A stretch of DNA of 46,427 nt from assembly GCA_015295985.1 (NCBI GenBank), contig DVDX01000081.1, forward strand, positions 1 to 46,427, given 5' to 3'. The position numbers were made by a program, and so were the translations under genes. Every line of letters starts with the position of its first letter. Positions within the stretch are counted from its first letter, which is position 1. The notes under the pieces are model-generated. The model did no database searches. It saw only the letters and a list, made by a program, of their open reading frames with translations, and was not told the DNA's origin. The stretch is from Synechococcus sp. M44_DOE_062. Its GTDB lineage: Bacteria > Cyanobacteriota > Cyanobacteriia > Thermostichales > Thermostichaceae. Positions 30,320 to 39,638 of this stretch are shown piece after piece.

Positions 30320-30443
30320 GCCCGCGGATTGAGAGTGCTGATGGAGACGATTGGGAGAAGAGATGCCAGAAGCGGGAAGAGAGACCGGAAATCGCGGTAT
30401 GCTGGCTGTGGATCCCCCTCATCTCTCTTGGTCGTCTTCCCCT

Positions 30444-32027
30444 ATGGATGTTTTTGCCCCAACCGGAAACTTGTATGCCGGTGCCATTTGGCCGGAAGTG
30501 GTGGTTACCCTCACCCTCTTGCTCGTCTTGGTGGTGGATTTGGTTGGCGGGTCGGCGGCGCGCAAAAGTCTTCCAGCCCTCTCCATCTTTGGCTTAATTG
30601 GGGCCTTGGTGACCTTGGTGCTGCAATGGCAGCAGCCCCAGTTGGAGAGCTTCTTGGGCAGCTTTGCGGCGGATCCCATCAGCATTCTCTTCCGTGGCCT
30701 GGTGGTGGGGACGGCGGTGCTGACCGTGATGATGGCAGAGCGCTACATCGCCCAGTCGGGAGCGCCCACAGGCGAGTTTTATGTGTTGCTGCTCACCGCC
30801 ACCTTGGGGGGCATGTTCCTTTCCGGGGCGACGGACTTGATCCTGGTGTTTGTATCTTTAGAAACACTGGGCATTGCCAGCTACCTGATGGCCGGCTACA
30901 CCAAGCGGGATCCGCGTTCTTCGGAGGCAGCCCTGAAATATCTCTTGATCGGGGCCAGCAGCACGGCCATTTTCCTCTACGGCATGTCCCTGCTCTATGG
31001 CCTTTCCGGCGGGCAAACGAAGCTGGAAGCCATTGCCTCATCCATGGGGGATGCCGGCTTGGCAGGGATCATTGCTTTGGTGCTCTGCATTGGTGGCATT
31101 GGGTTTAAGTTGGCGGCGGTGCCCTTTCACCAGTGGACACCTGATGTCTACGAGGGATCCCCTACGCCGGTGGTGGCCTTTTTGTCAGTGGGATCCAAAG
31201 CAGCAGGCTTTGCCTTGGCGGTGCGCTTTCTGGCCACTGTATTTCCGGCCATGACGGAAGAGTGGCGGGCGGTGCTTTCGGTGTTGGCCATTCTGACGAT
31301 GATCTTGGGGAACGTGGTGGCGATTGCCCAAACCCGCCTCAAACGGCTGCTGGCCTATTCTTCCATTGGACAGGCAGGCTTTGTTTTGATCGGCTTGGTG
31401 GCGGGCACTGAGGCCGGCTACGCCAGCTTGATCTTCTACCTCATGGTCTATTTGGTCATGAACCTGGGGGCCTTTTTGTGCGTCACCCTGTTCAGCCTGA
31501 AGACTGGTACCGATGAAATCAGCGAATACAGCGGCCTCTACCAGAAGGATCCCTTCCTCACCCTGTGCTTGAGCATTTGTCTGCTCTCGTTGGGTGGATT
31601 GCCCCCTCTGGCGGGCTTCTTCGGCAAGCTGTATCTGTTCTGGGCCGGCTGGCAGGCAGGGGCCTATACCTTGGTCTTGGTAGGGTTGGTCACCAGTGTT
31701 ATCTCCATCTACTACTACGTGCGGGTGGTGAAAACCATTGTGGTGAAAGAGCCCCAAGAGATGTCGGTTTCGGTGCAAAATTACCCTGAGACCAATTGGC
31801 AGGCGGAAGGCATGCAGGCTCTACGGGTGGGCCTGGTGTTGACTCTGGTGGCCACCATCTTTGCCGGGATCCTCTCCAATCCCCTCTTTACCCTCTCCAC
31901 TCAGGCAGTAGAGCAAAGCCCCTTCTTGGGGTTCCCAACTGCACAAGCATTCATTCCGCAGTCGGCAAGACTTCAGGTGGCAGTCAAGGGATCCCTGGGT
32001 TCGTCTGCTCAGACTGGCGAAGGATAG
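30444..32027 (+). CDS. ndhB: NAD(P)H-quinone oxidoreductase subunit 2
   Basis: A 527-residue polytopic membrane subunit of the cyanobacterial NDH-1 complex, one of the antiporter-like proton-pumping subunits used in respiration and cyclic electron flow. About fourteen spans are visible. Conserved stretches include [40 protein letters not shown] and [17 protein letters not shown]. The frame is open from 30351, but [20 protein letters not shown] at 30444 fits the family's N-terminus; no strong ribosome binding site marks it. Stand-alone, as in other cyanobacteria. Gene-free 32028-32387 downstream has only a short direct repeat at 32306-32334. Confidence 0.94.
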   Translation: MDVFAPTGNLYAGAIWPEVVVTLTLLLVLVVDLVGGSAARKSLPALSIFGLIGALVTLVLQWQQPQLESFLGSFAADPISILFRGLVVGTAVLTVMMAERYIAQSGAPTGEFYVLLLTATLGGMFLSGATDLILVFVSLETLGIASYLMAGYTKRDPRSSEAALKYLLIGASSTAIFLYGMSLLYGLSGGQTKLEAIASSMGDAGLAGIIALVLCIGGIGFKLAAVPFHQWTPDVYEGSPTPVVAFLSVGSKAAGFALAVRFLATVFPAMTEEWRAVLSVLAILTMILGNVVAIAQTRLKRLLAYSSIGQAGFVLIGLVAGTEAGYASLIFYLMVYLVMNLGAFLCVTLFSLKTGTDEISEYSGLYQKDPFLTLCLSICLLSLGGLPPLAGFFGKLYLFWAGWQAGAYTLVLVGLVTSVISIYYYVRVVKTIVVKEPQEMSVSVQNYPETNWQAEGMQALRVGLVLTLVATIFAGILSNPLFTLSTQAVEQSPFLGFPTAQAFIPQSARLQVAVKGSLGSSAQTGEG

Positions 32028-32305
32028 TTTTTGAGATTCTCTCCACCTCGAAGTTTTGGAAAGCAATGCTGGGCAGCGGGTGGACAGAACCTCAGTTCTG
32101 CGGATATCTCTCCGATCGGAGCAGTTCTCAGGATCTTCTCCCTTGCTGCGGAAGGGTGCTTGGCTGTGGCTGAGTTTGCACCAACAACTCAGAGGTGAGA
32201 AGCGCCCAGCGCTTTGGAGTAATGCCTCTAACTGATTCTTCGGACTGGGGGCAGCCGGAGAGATGGCTGAACCTGTTGCAATGTCGTCACACCTTTGAGC
32301 ATCAT

Positions 32306-32334
32306 CGCTTAATCAAGATCGCTTAATCAAGAAG
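32306..32334. repeat. Short direct repeat ATCGCTTAATCAAGA
   Basis: ATCGCTTAATCAAGA appears at about 32306-32320 and is followed immediately by TCGCTTAATCAAGA, with a further ATCAAGAAG after it. It looks like slipped-strand duplication of a 14-base unit in the gene-free stretch between ndhB and the PotD-like gene. Confidence 0.6.
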
Positions 32335-32387
32335 ATCAAGAAGGGGGTCTCCCCAGAGGAATCCGGGATCCCTTCAAGGTCGGCCTA

Positions 32388-33620
32388 CTAGCGCCCACCG
32401 ATCACAGCAATGTAGTTGGTCACCCATTCGTAGTAGGGCACGCAATCCATACGTCCATCGCCACAATCGGCCACAGGAGTTTTCCAGAAGAAGATGCGCT
32501 CAAAATTGTCGATGCCATTGATCTTGCATCCCTCTGGCCCCAGCAGCTCGCTGGCCTGACAAGCGGCGGGCACCACCGGCACCGAGCCAAACCAAGCCGC
32601 CAGATCCCCCTGCACCTTCGGGTTCAGAGAATGTTCCATCCACAGGTAGGCACAGTTGGGGTGTTTGGCAGTGGCGCTAAGCATGGTGGTATCTGCCCAG
32701 CCGGTGGCTCCCTCTTCCGGTATCACGCTGGCGACAGGTTGCCCTTCGGATCGCAACAGATTGACCTGGAAGGGCCAAGAGCTGGAAGCCACCACCCCTT
32801 CGTTGACAAAATCATCCACTTGCACCGCCGCATCATGCCAGTAGCGCCCAACCAGTTGCCGCTGCTGTCGCAACAGAGCTAGGGCAGCATTGAACTGTTC
32901 GCGGGTTAGCTCGTAGGGATCCGTGATGCCCAATTCTGGGCGGTGGGCTTTCAGGTAGAGGGCGGCATCGGCAATGTAGATGGGGCCATCGTAGGCTTGG
33001 ATGCGGCCTTTGTTGGATTTGCCGTCTGGCAGGATTTTTTCTTCAAACACCACATCCCAACTGGTGGGGGGCTCCGGGAAAACCTTTGTGTTGTACATCA
33101 ACACGTTGGATCCCCATTGGTAGGGCACGCCGTAATGCTTGCCATCCACGGTATGCCAGGGAGCATCCCGCAGGCGGGGGTCGATGGTCTCCCAACTGGG
33201 GATCAGGCGGGGGTTAATCTGCTGTACCCGTTCCCCTTTGATCAAGCGCAGGGTGGCATCGCCGGAGGCCGTTACCAGATCAAAGCCGCCCTCATTCATC
33301 AGGGCTACCATCTCATCGGAGGTTGCCGCCACCTTAACGCTGACTTGGCAGCCGGTTTCTTTCTCAAACTCGGTCACCCAGTCATAGGCCGGATCCGTTT
33401 CCCCCCGTTCGATATAGCCCGCCCAGGCCACAATCGAGACCGCCCCCTCTGGGCGACCTAAGCGATACAGGGGCCCGCGAGCAGCATGGGCGGAATGGGA
33501 GGTCAGCAGCAGCGTGAGCAAGGCCAAGCCCAACGAGAGCAGAAGAGTTAGCCAGAGGCGAAACAGAACAGACCCCAGCCTTTTGGCCTGTAGGGGAGTG
33601 AAGGGGTTCAGGTTGGCCAT
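32388..33620 (-). CDS. PotD-like periplasmic substrate-binding protein
   Basis: A 410-residue type 2 periplasmic-binding-fold protein of the spermidine/putrescine family. Residues 1-47 form an export signal (LWLTLLLSLGLALLTLLLTS, ending AHA). The mature protein opens with VSIVAWAGYIERGETDPAYD and carries FDLVTASGDATLRLI, GVPYQWGSNVLMYNTKVF and TGWADTTMLSATAKHPNCAYLW, typical of PotD/PotF. Two Cys pairs near the C-terminus are unusual and may form disulfides. ATG 33620 is chosen over the GTG just before it. No permease or ATPase is adjacent, so its importer must be elsewhere. The ligand could be a polyamine or another small cation. Confidence 0.85.
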   Translation of the reverse strand: MANLNPFTPLQAKRLGSVLFRLWLTLLLSLGLALLTLLLTSHSAHAARGPLYRLGRPEGAVSIVAWAGYIERGETDPAYDWVTEFEKETGCQVSVKVAATSDEMVALMNEGGFDLVTASGDATLRLIKGERVQQINPRLIPSWETIDPRLRDAPWHTVDGKHYGVPYQWGSNVLMYNTKVFPEPPTSWDVVFEEKILPDGKSNKGRIQAYDGPIYIADAALYLKAHRPELGITDPYELTREQFNAALALLRQQRQLVGRYWHDAAVQVDDFVNEGVVASSSWPFQVNLLRSEGQPVASVIPEEGATGWADTTMLSATAKHPNCAYLWMEHSLNPKVQGDLAAWFGSVPVVPAACQASELLGPEGCKINGIDNFERIFFWKTPVADCGDGRMDCVPYYEWVTNYIAVIGGR

Positions 33621-33831
33621 CACAGGCTTCTCCCAGGCAACAACTGCACTGGCACTAAGGGTAGATCATTCCTCAAAGAGATCCCGCTACATTGAAAACA
33701 ATCTCGACAGCTCTCTATTCGACTCCACAGTTCTGGATCCCCCTCAATGGTTTCACTGTTGCCCAAGGATGGGATTCTGTCTCGCTCAAGCGACCAGCAG
33801 GGCGAGGTCAAAGCAATGGCACCGCAGGGAA

Positions 33832-34443
33832 TCAAATGCCCTCTAAGCTGACGTTGAGAAAGCGGGCGATCTCGGCTGCTTGGTTTTCGATCTCAGTTAG
33901 GGAGGGAGGCTGGCCCACTCCGGTGAGGGGGATGTCACCGCGTCCTTTCACCCGCAAGTAAATGGCTCGGCGGGGGTTAAGTCCCTCTCTCAGCTCCACC
34001 CGCAGGCTCTGCACTTCGGCAAAGTCATACTCCAGGCGAACTTCGCGGTTTTTGCCTGGAAAGCCCTGCCGTACCAGGGTTATCTTCTGCGTGCGCCGGT
34101 CAAACTCGTTGTAGCCGCCCCCCAGGTTCCAATACAAACTCAGCCATTGGTACAGCCCCGCCAGGGATCCCAGCACCCCGTAAAAGAGCATGGCAATGCC
34201 TTGGGGAATAAACACCAGGCTGGCGGGATCGGAAAAGGGGAGGAGATTGCGGTGGAGATAGCTGGAAAGGCCGGCCAAGGTAAAACCCAGCCCTCCCCCC
34301 GTCAGCGCCACCGCCCAGAAGTACACGCTGGGCCGCCGTGACCCAATCACGGTGTAGCGCAGCAGATCTGCAGAACGGATTTCAGGAACAATGGCGGACA
34401 CAGTTGGGATCCCTGCAGGTTTTCCGAGGTTGGCTTCTCCCAT
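33832..34443 (-). CDS. ycf4: Photosystem I assembly protein Ycf4
   Basis: A 203-residue thylakoid membrane protein helping assemble photosystem I. RYTVIGSRRPSVYFWAVALT leads into the first span, LVFIPQGIAMLFYGVLGSLA is the second, and LYQWLSLYWNLGGGYNEFDR plus VRLEYDFAEVQSLRVELREG form the cytoplasmic domain. Length and motifs are standard. It is not linked to psaL-psaI. The gap 33621-33831 holds no gene I can support. Confidence 0.95.
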   Translation of the reverse strand: MGEANLGKPAGIPTVSAIVPEIRSADLLRYTVIGSRRPSVYFWAVALTGGGLGFTLAGLSSYLHRNLLPFSDPASLVFIPQGIAMLFYGVLGSLAGLYQWLSLYWNLGGGYNEFDRRTQKITLVRQGFPGKNREVRLEYDFAEVQSLRVELREGLNPRRAIYLRVKGRGDIPLTGVGQPPSLTEIENQAAEIARFLNVSLEGI

Positions 34444-34602
34444 TTTATAGGCGGCAAGGGTTCTCCCTGGCAGAGGGGCGCTCAGGGGACTGTCAAGAGC
34501 TAGATTTGCCCAAGGAATGGCAGCGGAAGTCTTCCACGCCGCATAGCCTTCACCCCTGGATCCTCTCCCGAAGAGAGATACGCCGATGGGATCCCTCTCT
34601 CT

Positions 34603-35718
34603 TTAGGATTGGGTTTGACGTGGGGTGACAATCCTACCCTCCCCTGGGGCGACTTCTGGGGGGTTGGGCCGGATCGGCCCAACAGCATCCGAGGGAGAGG
34701 CAGAGGTGGGATCCGGCTCAGGAGAGGCCGTTTGTTGGGGTTCTGCGGCAGGGGGAGAAGGCTGAGGCTCAGGGGTTGGGTCTGGCAGGGCTGGCGGCTG
34801 GGGTAGGGCGTCTTGGGCTGTTCGTTCCCCAAAAGCCGATAAGGCAATGGCGGCTTCCCCGCGGCTGACCGGCTCGAAGGGGTTGAAGGTGCGGATGGGG
34901 CCAAAGGTGCGCAGCACGGTGGAGGCATTCTCCAGACTGCGATCCGCTACCAGAGCAGGAACAACCTCAGGAGGAATTTGCGCCGCATCGGTAAACCCCC
35001 AGCGCTCTTCCAGCTCTGCTCGGGATCCCTTGATCTGGCCGGGGGGTAAGTCCAGAGGCACCTTCATGCGGATCAGCTCCGCCCGGGACAGCAGGCTGTT
35101 GGGGCGAAACTCTCGATTGGCATCCCCGGTAATTAAGCCGGCAGCTCCCAGGGCTTGAATGTAGCGAAAATGGGGATCCTCTTCCGGCACATCCAAAAAG
35201 AGGGGGCGCTCTGAGGGGGATCCCAGGCGGATCTGCCGACTGGGCTCGTCGGCGTGGATGGCGTTGTTGGCCAGCACCAGCCAACGGGCAAATTCTCCGC
35301 GACGAACGCTGCGCTGCGGCTGAAATTCGCTGCCGGAGATATCGGCAAAAACTCCCAACCGATCCAGGTATCCCACCGAACGAGCCACCAGAGATCCCGG
35401 CTCCAGGTCTGCAAAGCGGCTGCTGTCCGGGCTAGGCCGGGGTGAGGACGGGGTGGGAGCAGGGGGGGCGGAGATAGAGGGCGGGATGGATCCCGGCAGA
35501 GGTTGAGGCGAGGGAGATGCCGGCAGCTCAGGTTGGGCTGTGGGCAGACCTACTGGGCGTACAGCGTGCTCCAGCCGTTCTCCCCACTCGGTTCCCTGAC
35601 AAGCCGACAGCAGCCAGAGTAGCGGGATGAAGCTGCCGAGCTTGAGCCAGAGGCCGGGCCAGCATCGCACAGGTTTAGGCTGGTGATGCACCACTCTACC
35701 TTTCTCTATGGAGCCCAT
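34603..35718 (-). CDS. Lipoprotein with SLH-like repeats
   Basis: A 371-residue exported protein with a lipobox-like LLSAC at residues about 37-41 after a hydrophobic segment (LWLKLGSFIPLLWLLSAC). A proline-rich stretch (residues 60-100) precedes SLH-type repeats: RSVRRGEFARWLVLANNAIH, FLDVPEEDPHFRYIQALGAA, FRPNSLLSRAELIRMKVPLD and FEPVSRGEAAIALSAFGE. The tail is again proline-rich with glutamates. It probably anchors to peptidoglycan or its secondary polymer. The ATG overlaps the end of the DUF3181 gene by 13 bases, suggesting translational coupling. Confidence 0.8.
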   Translation of the reverse strand: MGSIEKGRVVHHQPKPVRCWPGLWLKLGSFIPLLWLLSACQGTEWGERLEHAVRPVGLPTAQPELPASPSPQPLPGSIPPSISAPPAPTPSSPRPSPDSSRFADLEPGSLVARSVGYLDRLGVFADISGSEFQPQRSVRRGEFARWLVLANNAIHADEPSRQIRLGSPSERPLFLDVPEEDPHFRYIQALGAAGLITGDANREFRPNSLLSRAELIRMKVPLDLPPGQIKGSRAELEERWGFTDAAQIPPEVVPALVADRSLENASTVLRTFGPIRTFNPFEPVSRGEAAIALSAFGERTAQDALPQPPALPDPTPEPQPSPPAAEPQQTASPEPDPTSASPSDAVGPIRPNPPEVAPGEGRIVTPRQTQS

Positions 35719-36020
35719 TTGCGGCTGAACTCCTCCAGCACGTCCAGCAGGTTAAGCAGGCTTTGCATCGGCAGCAGATCGGCTAGGGGCAATTCTCTGC
35801 GCCCACCCCCCACTTTCACTGGGATCCCTTGCAAGATCTCTGTGACGGCGTCCTCATCCACCTTGCCTGCCATCACCTGGGGTGCCAGTCGCTCCGCCAA
35901 AAGGGTATGCAGGTGGGCATCGCGCAGGTAAAGATGCCAGCGGGCTACATCAATGTAAACTTCTTTGCCAATGGCAGCGGCCAACTGCTCAATGTCTGGG
36001 TTGCTGGGCACTTTGGCCAT
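35706..36020 (-). CDS. DUF3181 family protein
   Basis: A 104-residue cyanobacteria-specific protein of the DUF3181 family. IGKEVYIDVARWHLYLRDAH and LAERLAPQVMAGKVDEDAV are the recognisable core, and it ends PMQSLLNLLDVLEEFSRKWA. No signal peptide or membrane span. The function is unknown. It overlaps the SLH lipoprotein gene by 13 bases. Confidence 0.8.
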   Translation of the reverse strand: MAKVPSNPDIEQLAAAIGKEVYIDVARWHLYLRDAHLHTLLAERLAPQVMAGKVDEDAVTEILQGIPVKVGGGRRELPLADLLPMQSLLNLLDVLEEFSRKWAP

Positions 36021-36083
36021 CGCTCAGCTCCGTTGGGGGTTGCGTCTGCCCTTGCTCAATCATAGCCTGAACCCAAGGGATCC

Positions 36084-36740
36084 TCAGGGAGAGCTGGCAG
36101 CTGAGCGGTCGGGTAGAGGTAGGGCGAAGTTCTCTTGCAACTGCCGCAGCATCAACAGGTGCTCTAGGGCCAAGCGATCCCGTTCTGTCCGCAGCCGGCT
36201 CAGTTGGGCCTGAATTTGACGAATATCGGCCTCATCGGAGTCCCAGCTTTGCAAGAGGCGGTAGAGGCGCTCTTGTTGGTCGGCAATTTGCCGGTTTAGG
36301 CGGGCTAGGCGGCGGCTGAACTCCACATCCATTTCCTCTGCCAGCTCGGGATCCGGCAGCAGGGCCAGGCGATCCCAATGGATGCCCACGTCGGCCAAGC
36401 CTGGCGGGGACGGATCCAACTCCTTGAGGAGGGGGAAATCGGGAAAAAGCAATGGATCTGTCTGATCGGGGGTGGGGGGTTGAGGGCGAGCCACCGAAGG
36501 GGTGAGACGGGATCCGGGCGAAGGCAGGTTCGTGGGTTGGGGGGCGGGCTTCTGTGCATTGGGAGAGGGGCGCAACTCCTTCGGACTCTGTCCCGCTGGC
36601 GCGAACGGCGCTGCCAGATGGCTACCGCTGGGATCTGCCTGGGCCGACAGGGATCCCAGACTGCATAGCCAAAGGCAGACTCCTAGCCCACAAGCCCGGC
36701 GAACTGCTTTTTCCACCCTGCACTTCCCAGTCTTTCTCAA
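36084..36740 (-). CDS. Exported Spy/CpxP-like helical protein
   Basis: An approximately 218-residue exported protein downstream of a sigma/anti-sigma pair. A signal peptide lies at residues 9-36 (VCLWLCSLGSLSAQA). A proline-rich spacer follows, and residues 130-210 form a long amphipathic coiled coil (FSRRLARLNRQIADQQERLY, LRTERDRLALEHLLMLRQLQ) like the Spy/CpxP and periplasmic metal-sensor families. The first codon is TTG 36740; GTG 36716 would fit a signal peptide better. A dispersed repeat (36581-36606) encodes FAPAGQSPKEL in the spacer. It is probably the third gene of the sigma-factor operon, sensing or chaperoning in the envelope. Confidence 0.6.
   Translation of the reverse strand: MRKTGKCRVEKAVRRACGLGVCLWLCSLGSLSAQADPSGSHLAAPFAPAGQSPKELRPSPNAQKPAPQPTNLPSPGSRLTPSVARPQPPTPDQTDPLLFPDFPLLKELDPSPPGLADVGIHWDRLALLPDPELAEEMDVEFSRRLARLNRQIADQQERLYRLLQSWDSDEADIRQIQAQLSRLRTERDRLALEHLLMLRQLQENFALPLPDRSAASSP
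36581..36606. repeat. Dispersed short repeat, GGAC-type, in Spy-like gene
   Basis: TCGGACTCTGTCCCGCTGGC followed by GCGAAC. The mini-hairpin GGAC-TCT-GTCC is perfect. It is in frame within a proline-rich spacer. Confidence 0.65.
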
Positions 36741-36751
36741 GCCTGCTCAGG

Positions 36752-37360
36752 TCATTCCCAGCCCACCCAGGACTCCGTGCGAGTATCGCGACCGGCTCCG
36801 GTTTCATTGGCGGGGCGAGATCCACGGTCGGGCATTGCCTCAAACAAAATCGAGTAGGCATCTTGTTTTTGCCCCGGCTCGAAGAGATAGCGTTGGGCAA
36901 CACGAGCAGAGGCAGGCACGATAGCCACACGCACCGGCGGATCTTCCAGCGATACCAAAGGCTGGGGATGAGACCAACGCCATCCCGCCCAGCCCGCCCC
37001 TGCCAAGGCCACCACAGCCGCTGCCACCTGTCCCCAAGGGGTGCCCTTGCGTCGCCGCCAGCCCAGGCCGAGCACTGGCCTTCGATCCAGCTCATCGAAC
37101 ACACGGCTAATCAACAGCTCCGTCTGGATGGAATCTAAGGTTGGGGCCTTGAGATTGGCCAGACCAGCCTGTAAAGCTGCCAGTTGGCTGTACAGTTGCC
37201 GCGCTTGGGGATCGCTGGCCAGCCAATCTTCCACCTGCCGCGCTTCCTGGGACGACAATTCCCCATCCAGGTAGGCGCTCAACTGTTCAAAGCGCTCATC
37301 CACCACCGGCAGCTCTTGCTGGGGATCCCTGGGGTCGGGGTTGGGGTTGCCGCGAACCAT
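36752..37360 (-). CDS. Membrane anti-sigma factor
   Basis: A 202-residue RseA-type anti-sigma factor. The N-terminal LSAYLDGELSSQEARQVEDW is the sigma-binding domain; its usual zinc-binding Cys/His residues are absent. One membrane span follows (GQVAAAVVALAGAGWAGW), then a short external domain. ATG 37360 lies 2 bases after the stop of the sigma-factor gene, so the two are translationally coupled. It should hold the ECF sigma factor at the membrane until an envelope signal releases it. Confidence 0.82.
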   Translation of the reverse strand: MVRGNPNPDPRDPQQELPVVDERFEQLSAYLDGELSSQEARQVEDWLASDPQARQLYSQLAALQAGLANLKAPTLDSIQTELLISRVFDELDRRPVLGLGWRRRKGTPWGQVAAAVVALAGAGWAGWRWSHPQPLVSLEDPPVRVAIVPASARVAQRYLFEPGQKQDAYSILFEAMPDRGSRPANETGAGRDTRTESWVGWE

Positions 37361-37362
37361 GG

Positions 37363-38031
37363 TCACTCACCATTGAGGTAGGGTTTCAGGGTGGATTGTA
37401 AGCGGGCGCGGGCGCGGGCAATGCGGGACTTAACAGTGCCCAAAGACACCCCTGTGATCTCGGCAATTTCCTCATAGGCCATCCCCTGAATTTCCCGCAG
37501 CAGGATGGTCTGGCGAAAGGCCTGCGGCAGGTCACGGACAGCTTGGTGCAATCGCTCGTAGAACTCACAGGTGGCGAGGTGCTCATGGGGGCTGGGGCTC
37601 TCGCTGGGCAGCTCCCATTCCATCTCGTTATCCCGCATTTGAATTGGCGCATCCAGGGAAAGGGGCTGCTGCTGCCGTTTGCGCTTGCGCAGCTCGTCGT
37701 AAAACAGGTTGGTGGCAATCCGCCCCAGCCAACTGCGAAATTTTGCCGGCTCCTGTAGGCGTTTCAGGTGGCGGTAGGCTCGGATCCAAACTTCCTGGGC
37801 CAAATCATGCCGGTCGTGCCAGTCCGGGGCAAGATGGTAGAGCACCTTGTCCACATGGGCTTGGTGGCGACGCATCAACTCGGCAAAAGCCTCCCGGTGG
37901 GGCTGGGATCCCTGCTGACAGAGCAGCACCAGATCCGCATCAGCGAGCTTTTCGGGCCGCACAGGCACGTTCTTCACCAAGACCGACCAGCGCTGGCCAC
38001 TGATGTCGCTGAGGGCAGCATCCATAGGCAT
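37363..38031 (-). CDS. sigG: ECF sigma factor (SigG/RpoE-like)
   Basis: A 222-residue extracytoplasmic-function sigma factor. Region 2 is LMRRHQAHVDKVLYHLAPDW through DLAQEVWIRAYRHLKRL, and the -10 part is FRSWLGRIATNLFYDELRKR. Region 4 is LPQAFRQTILLREIQGMAYE and EIAEITGVSLGTVKSRIARA. A short extension precedes region 2. An anti-sigma factor gene follows directly. The pairing and length fit SigG-type factors of cyanobacteria, which respond to envelope or photooxidative stress. Confidence 0.88.
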   Translation of the reverse strand: MPMDAALSDISGQRWSVLVKNVPVRPEKLADADLVLLCQQGSQPHREAFAELMRRHQAHVDKVLYHLAPDWHDRHDLAQEVWIRAYRHLKRLQEPAKFRSWLGRIATNLFYDELRKRKRQQQPLSLDAPIQMRDNEMEWELPSESPSPHEHLATCEFYERLHQAVRDLPQAFRQTILLREIQGMAYEEIAEITGVSLGTVKSRIARARARLQSTLKPYLNGE

Positions 38032-38276
38032 CCATAGGTTGTAACAACAACAGCGGAGGGATCCCCTCCCAGGCAGAACCTCTACTGCCCAGACGAAATG
38101 GCAGAGTTTGGGTTCCCCCCGCCCTCAAACCCAGGGTAGCTCCAGAGGCTCTGAGGGCCATACCGGCAAGACCGCCTCCTCATTGGATATTGGCGCACAT
38201 GGCAGGACGGTGGGCATAGGAGCACCATTGCAGGATAGCTCTTGAGTTGATAACTGGGCTACAGTGGGCTTGCGGT

Positions 38277-39005
38277 ATGGTAAAATCCCGACCCGGCATG
38301 ACTTCCGATGCTCCTGCTGCTGTCCTCTCCGAGCTCAAGGCGGTGCCAACGCTGGCCGAACTCTCAGCAACGTCCTTGCAATGGCTGGGATCCCAGGTCA
38401 AGCTGCGGGATATCCCGGCGGGACAGGCGCTCTTTATGCAAGAGGCCTGGGGCAGCGTGGTTTACCTGATCCTAGCTGGTTGGGCTAAGGTGCGGCGGGC
38501 TTTGCGGGCGCAAGACAGCACCAAAACCCTTGCCTTGCTGGGGCCGGGTGCTTGGGTGGGGGAAATGGCGGTACTGGATGAAGCTCCCCGCTCCCGAGAT
38601 GTGCTGGCCTTAACCCCGGTGCGAGTGGCCGGGATCCCAGCGGCAACCTTCAAAGCACTGATGCTGCAGGAGCCGCAACTGTGCTACCAACTGGCCTGCA
38701 GCCTCTCCCGTCGCCTGCGCCTGGCCAACTTGCAGGCGGATCTTGACCAGCAGAGCCCCCCGGTGCGGGTGGTGCATACGCTGGTGCAACTGGCGGAAGC
38801 TTTTGGCGAGAAGACCGCCCAGGGGATGCGCATTGTCTACCCTCCCCCCCAGGATTTGGCCGATCTCAGCCAGGTTAGCCGGGAGACAGCCACGGCGGTG
38901 CTCGACCGTCTGCAGCAGCAGGGGGTTGTTCAGCCGTTGCCGGAGCAACAGTCTTTGCTGCTGATCCAGTACGCCAAACTGGTAGAGGCCACCCGTCTGC
39001 TTTAG
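38277..39005 (+). CDS. Crp/Fnr family transcription regulator
   Basis: A 242-residue regulator with an N-terminal cyclic-nucleotide-binding-fold domain and a C-terminal winged helix. The beta-roll contains LRDIPAGQALFMQEAWGSVV and LLGPGAWVGEMAVLDEAPRS (the position where CRP binds cAMP reads GEMAVLDEAPRS, with Arg and Ser kept). The recognition helix region is DLADLSQVSRETATAVLDRL. No FNR-type cysteine cluster is present, so it is not an iron-sulfur sensor. The start may instead be ATG 38298. It is divergent from sigG. The target genes cannot be read from the window. Confidence 0.85.
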   Translation: MVKSRPGMTSDAPAAVLSELKAVPTLAELSATSLQWLGSQVKLRDIPAGQALFMQEAWGSVVYLILAGWAKVRRALRAQDSTKTLALLGPGAWVGEMAVLDEAPRSRDVLALTPVRVAGIPAATFKALMLQEPQLCYQLACSLSRRLRLANLQADLDQQSPPVRVVHTLVQLAEAFGEKTAQGMRIVYPPPQDLADLSQVSRETATAVLDRLQQQGVVQPLPEQQSLLLIQYAKLVEATRLL

Positions 39006-39015
39006 ATATTGACCC

Positions 39016-39510
39016 ATGTTTCCCCAACCGATTTCCCCTCATCCAGGACAAGAATCTGTCTGGGACTATCCGCGCCCGCCTCGTCTGGAGCCCACCACAG
39101 AACTGGTGGAAGTTCTCTTCAATGGCGAGCTCATTGCCCAAAGCCGCCGTTGCTACCGTGTCCTGGAAACCAGCCACCCGCCTACCTACTACATTCCCCC
39201 CACCGACGTTCGACTGCAGTATCTCCGCCCCAGCTCCCGCACCTCTTTCTGTGAGTTCAAAGGAGCTGCCCGCTACTGGACAGTTCAGGTCGGATCCCAG
39301 ACAGCCGTAGACGCTGCCTGGAGCTATCCGGAGCCCAGCCCGGCGTTTTTGCCCATCCGCGACTACCTTGCCTTTTATCCAGGCTGTGTGCAGGAGTGCC
39401 GGGTAGATGGAGAACGAGTCCGGCCTCAACCCGGAGGTTTCTACGGCGGTTGGATTACCTCGAAGGTCGTAGGCCCTTTCAAAGGAGAGCCGGGTAGCTG
39501 GAACTGGTAG
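39016..39510 (+). CDS. DUF427 domain protein
   Basis: A 164-residue protein of the DUF427 family: ESVWDYPRPPRLEPTTELVE, VLETSHPPTYYIPPTDVRLQ, TSFCEFKGAARYWTVQVG and FYPGCVQECRVDGERVRPQP are the usual conserved blocks, ending GGFYGGWITSKVVGPFKGEP. It is a soluble beta-rich protein of unknown biochemical role. It starts 10 bases after the Crp/Fnr gene on the same strand, so the pair is probably co-transcribed. Confidence 0.88.
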   Translation: MFPQPISPHPGQESVWDYPRPPRLEPTTELVEVLFNGELIAQSRRCYRVLETSHPPTYYIPPTDVRLQYLRPSSRTSFCEFKGAARYWTVQVGSQTAVDAAWSYPEPSPAFLPIRDYLAFYPGCVQECRVDGERVRPQPGGFYGGWITSKVVGPFKGEPGSWNW

Positions 39511-39590
39511 GGGTAGAGCAGCGATTTCCGAGAGGGGATCCCTTTTACCGGGGAAAAGGACTACAGTTAAGTCGATGCGGGTAAGTTGTC

Positions 39591-39617
39591 CAAGGACTCC
39601 GTCCCGCTAGCATGAAC
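39591..39617. repeat. Dispersed short repeat, GGAC-type, overlapping an ATG
   Basis: CAAGGACTCCGTCCCGCTAG followed by CATGAAC. The mini-hairpin GGAC-TCC-GTCC is perfect. The variable last part supplies an ATG (39612) in frame with the downstream ARC6-like gene, although ATG 39639 is the more likely native start. Confidence 0.7.
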
Positions 39618-39638
39618 AGGAGAGCGCGGACAAAAACC

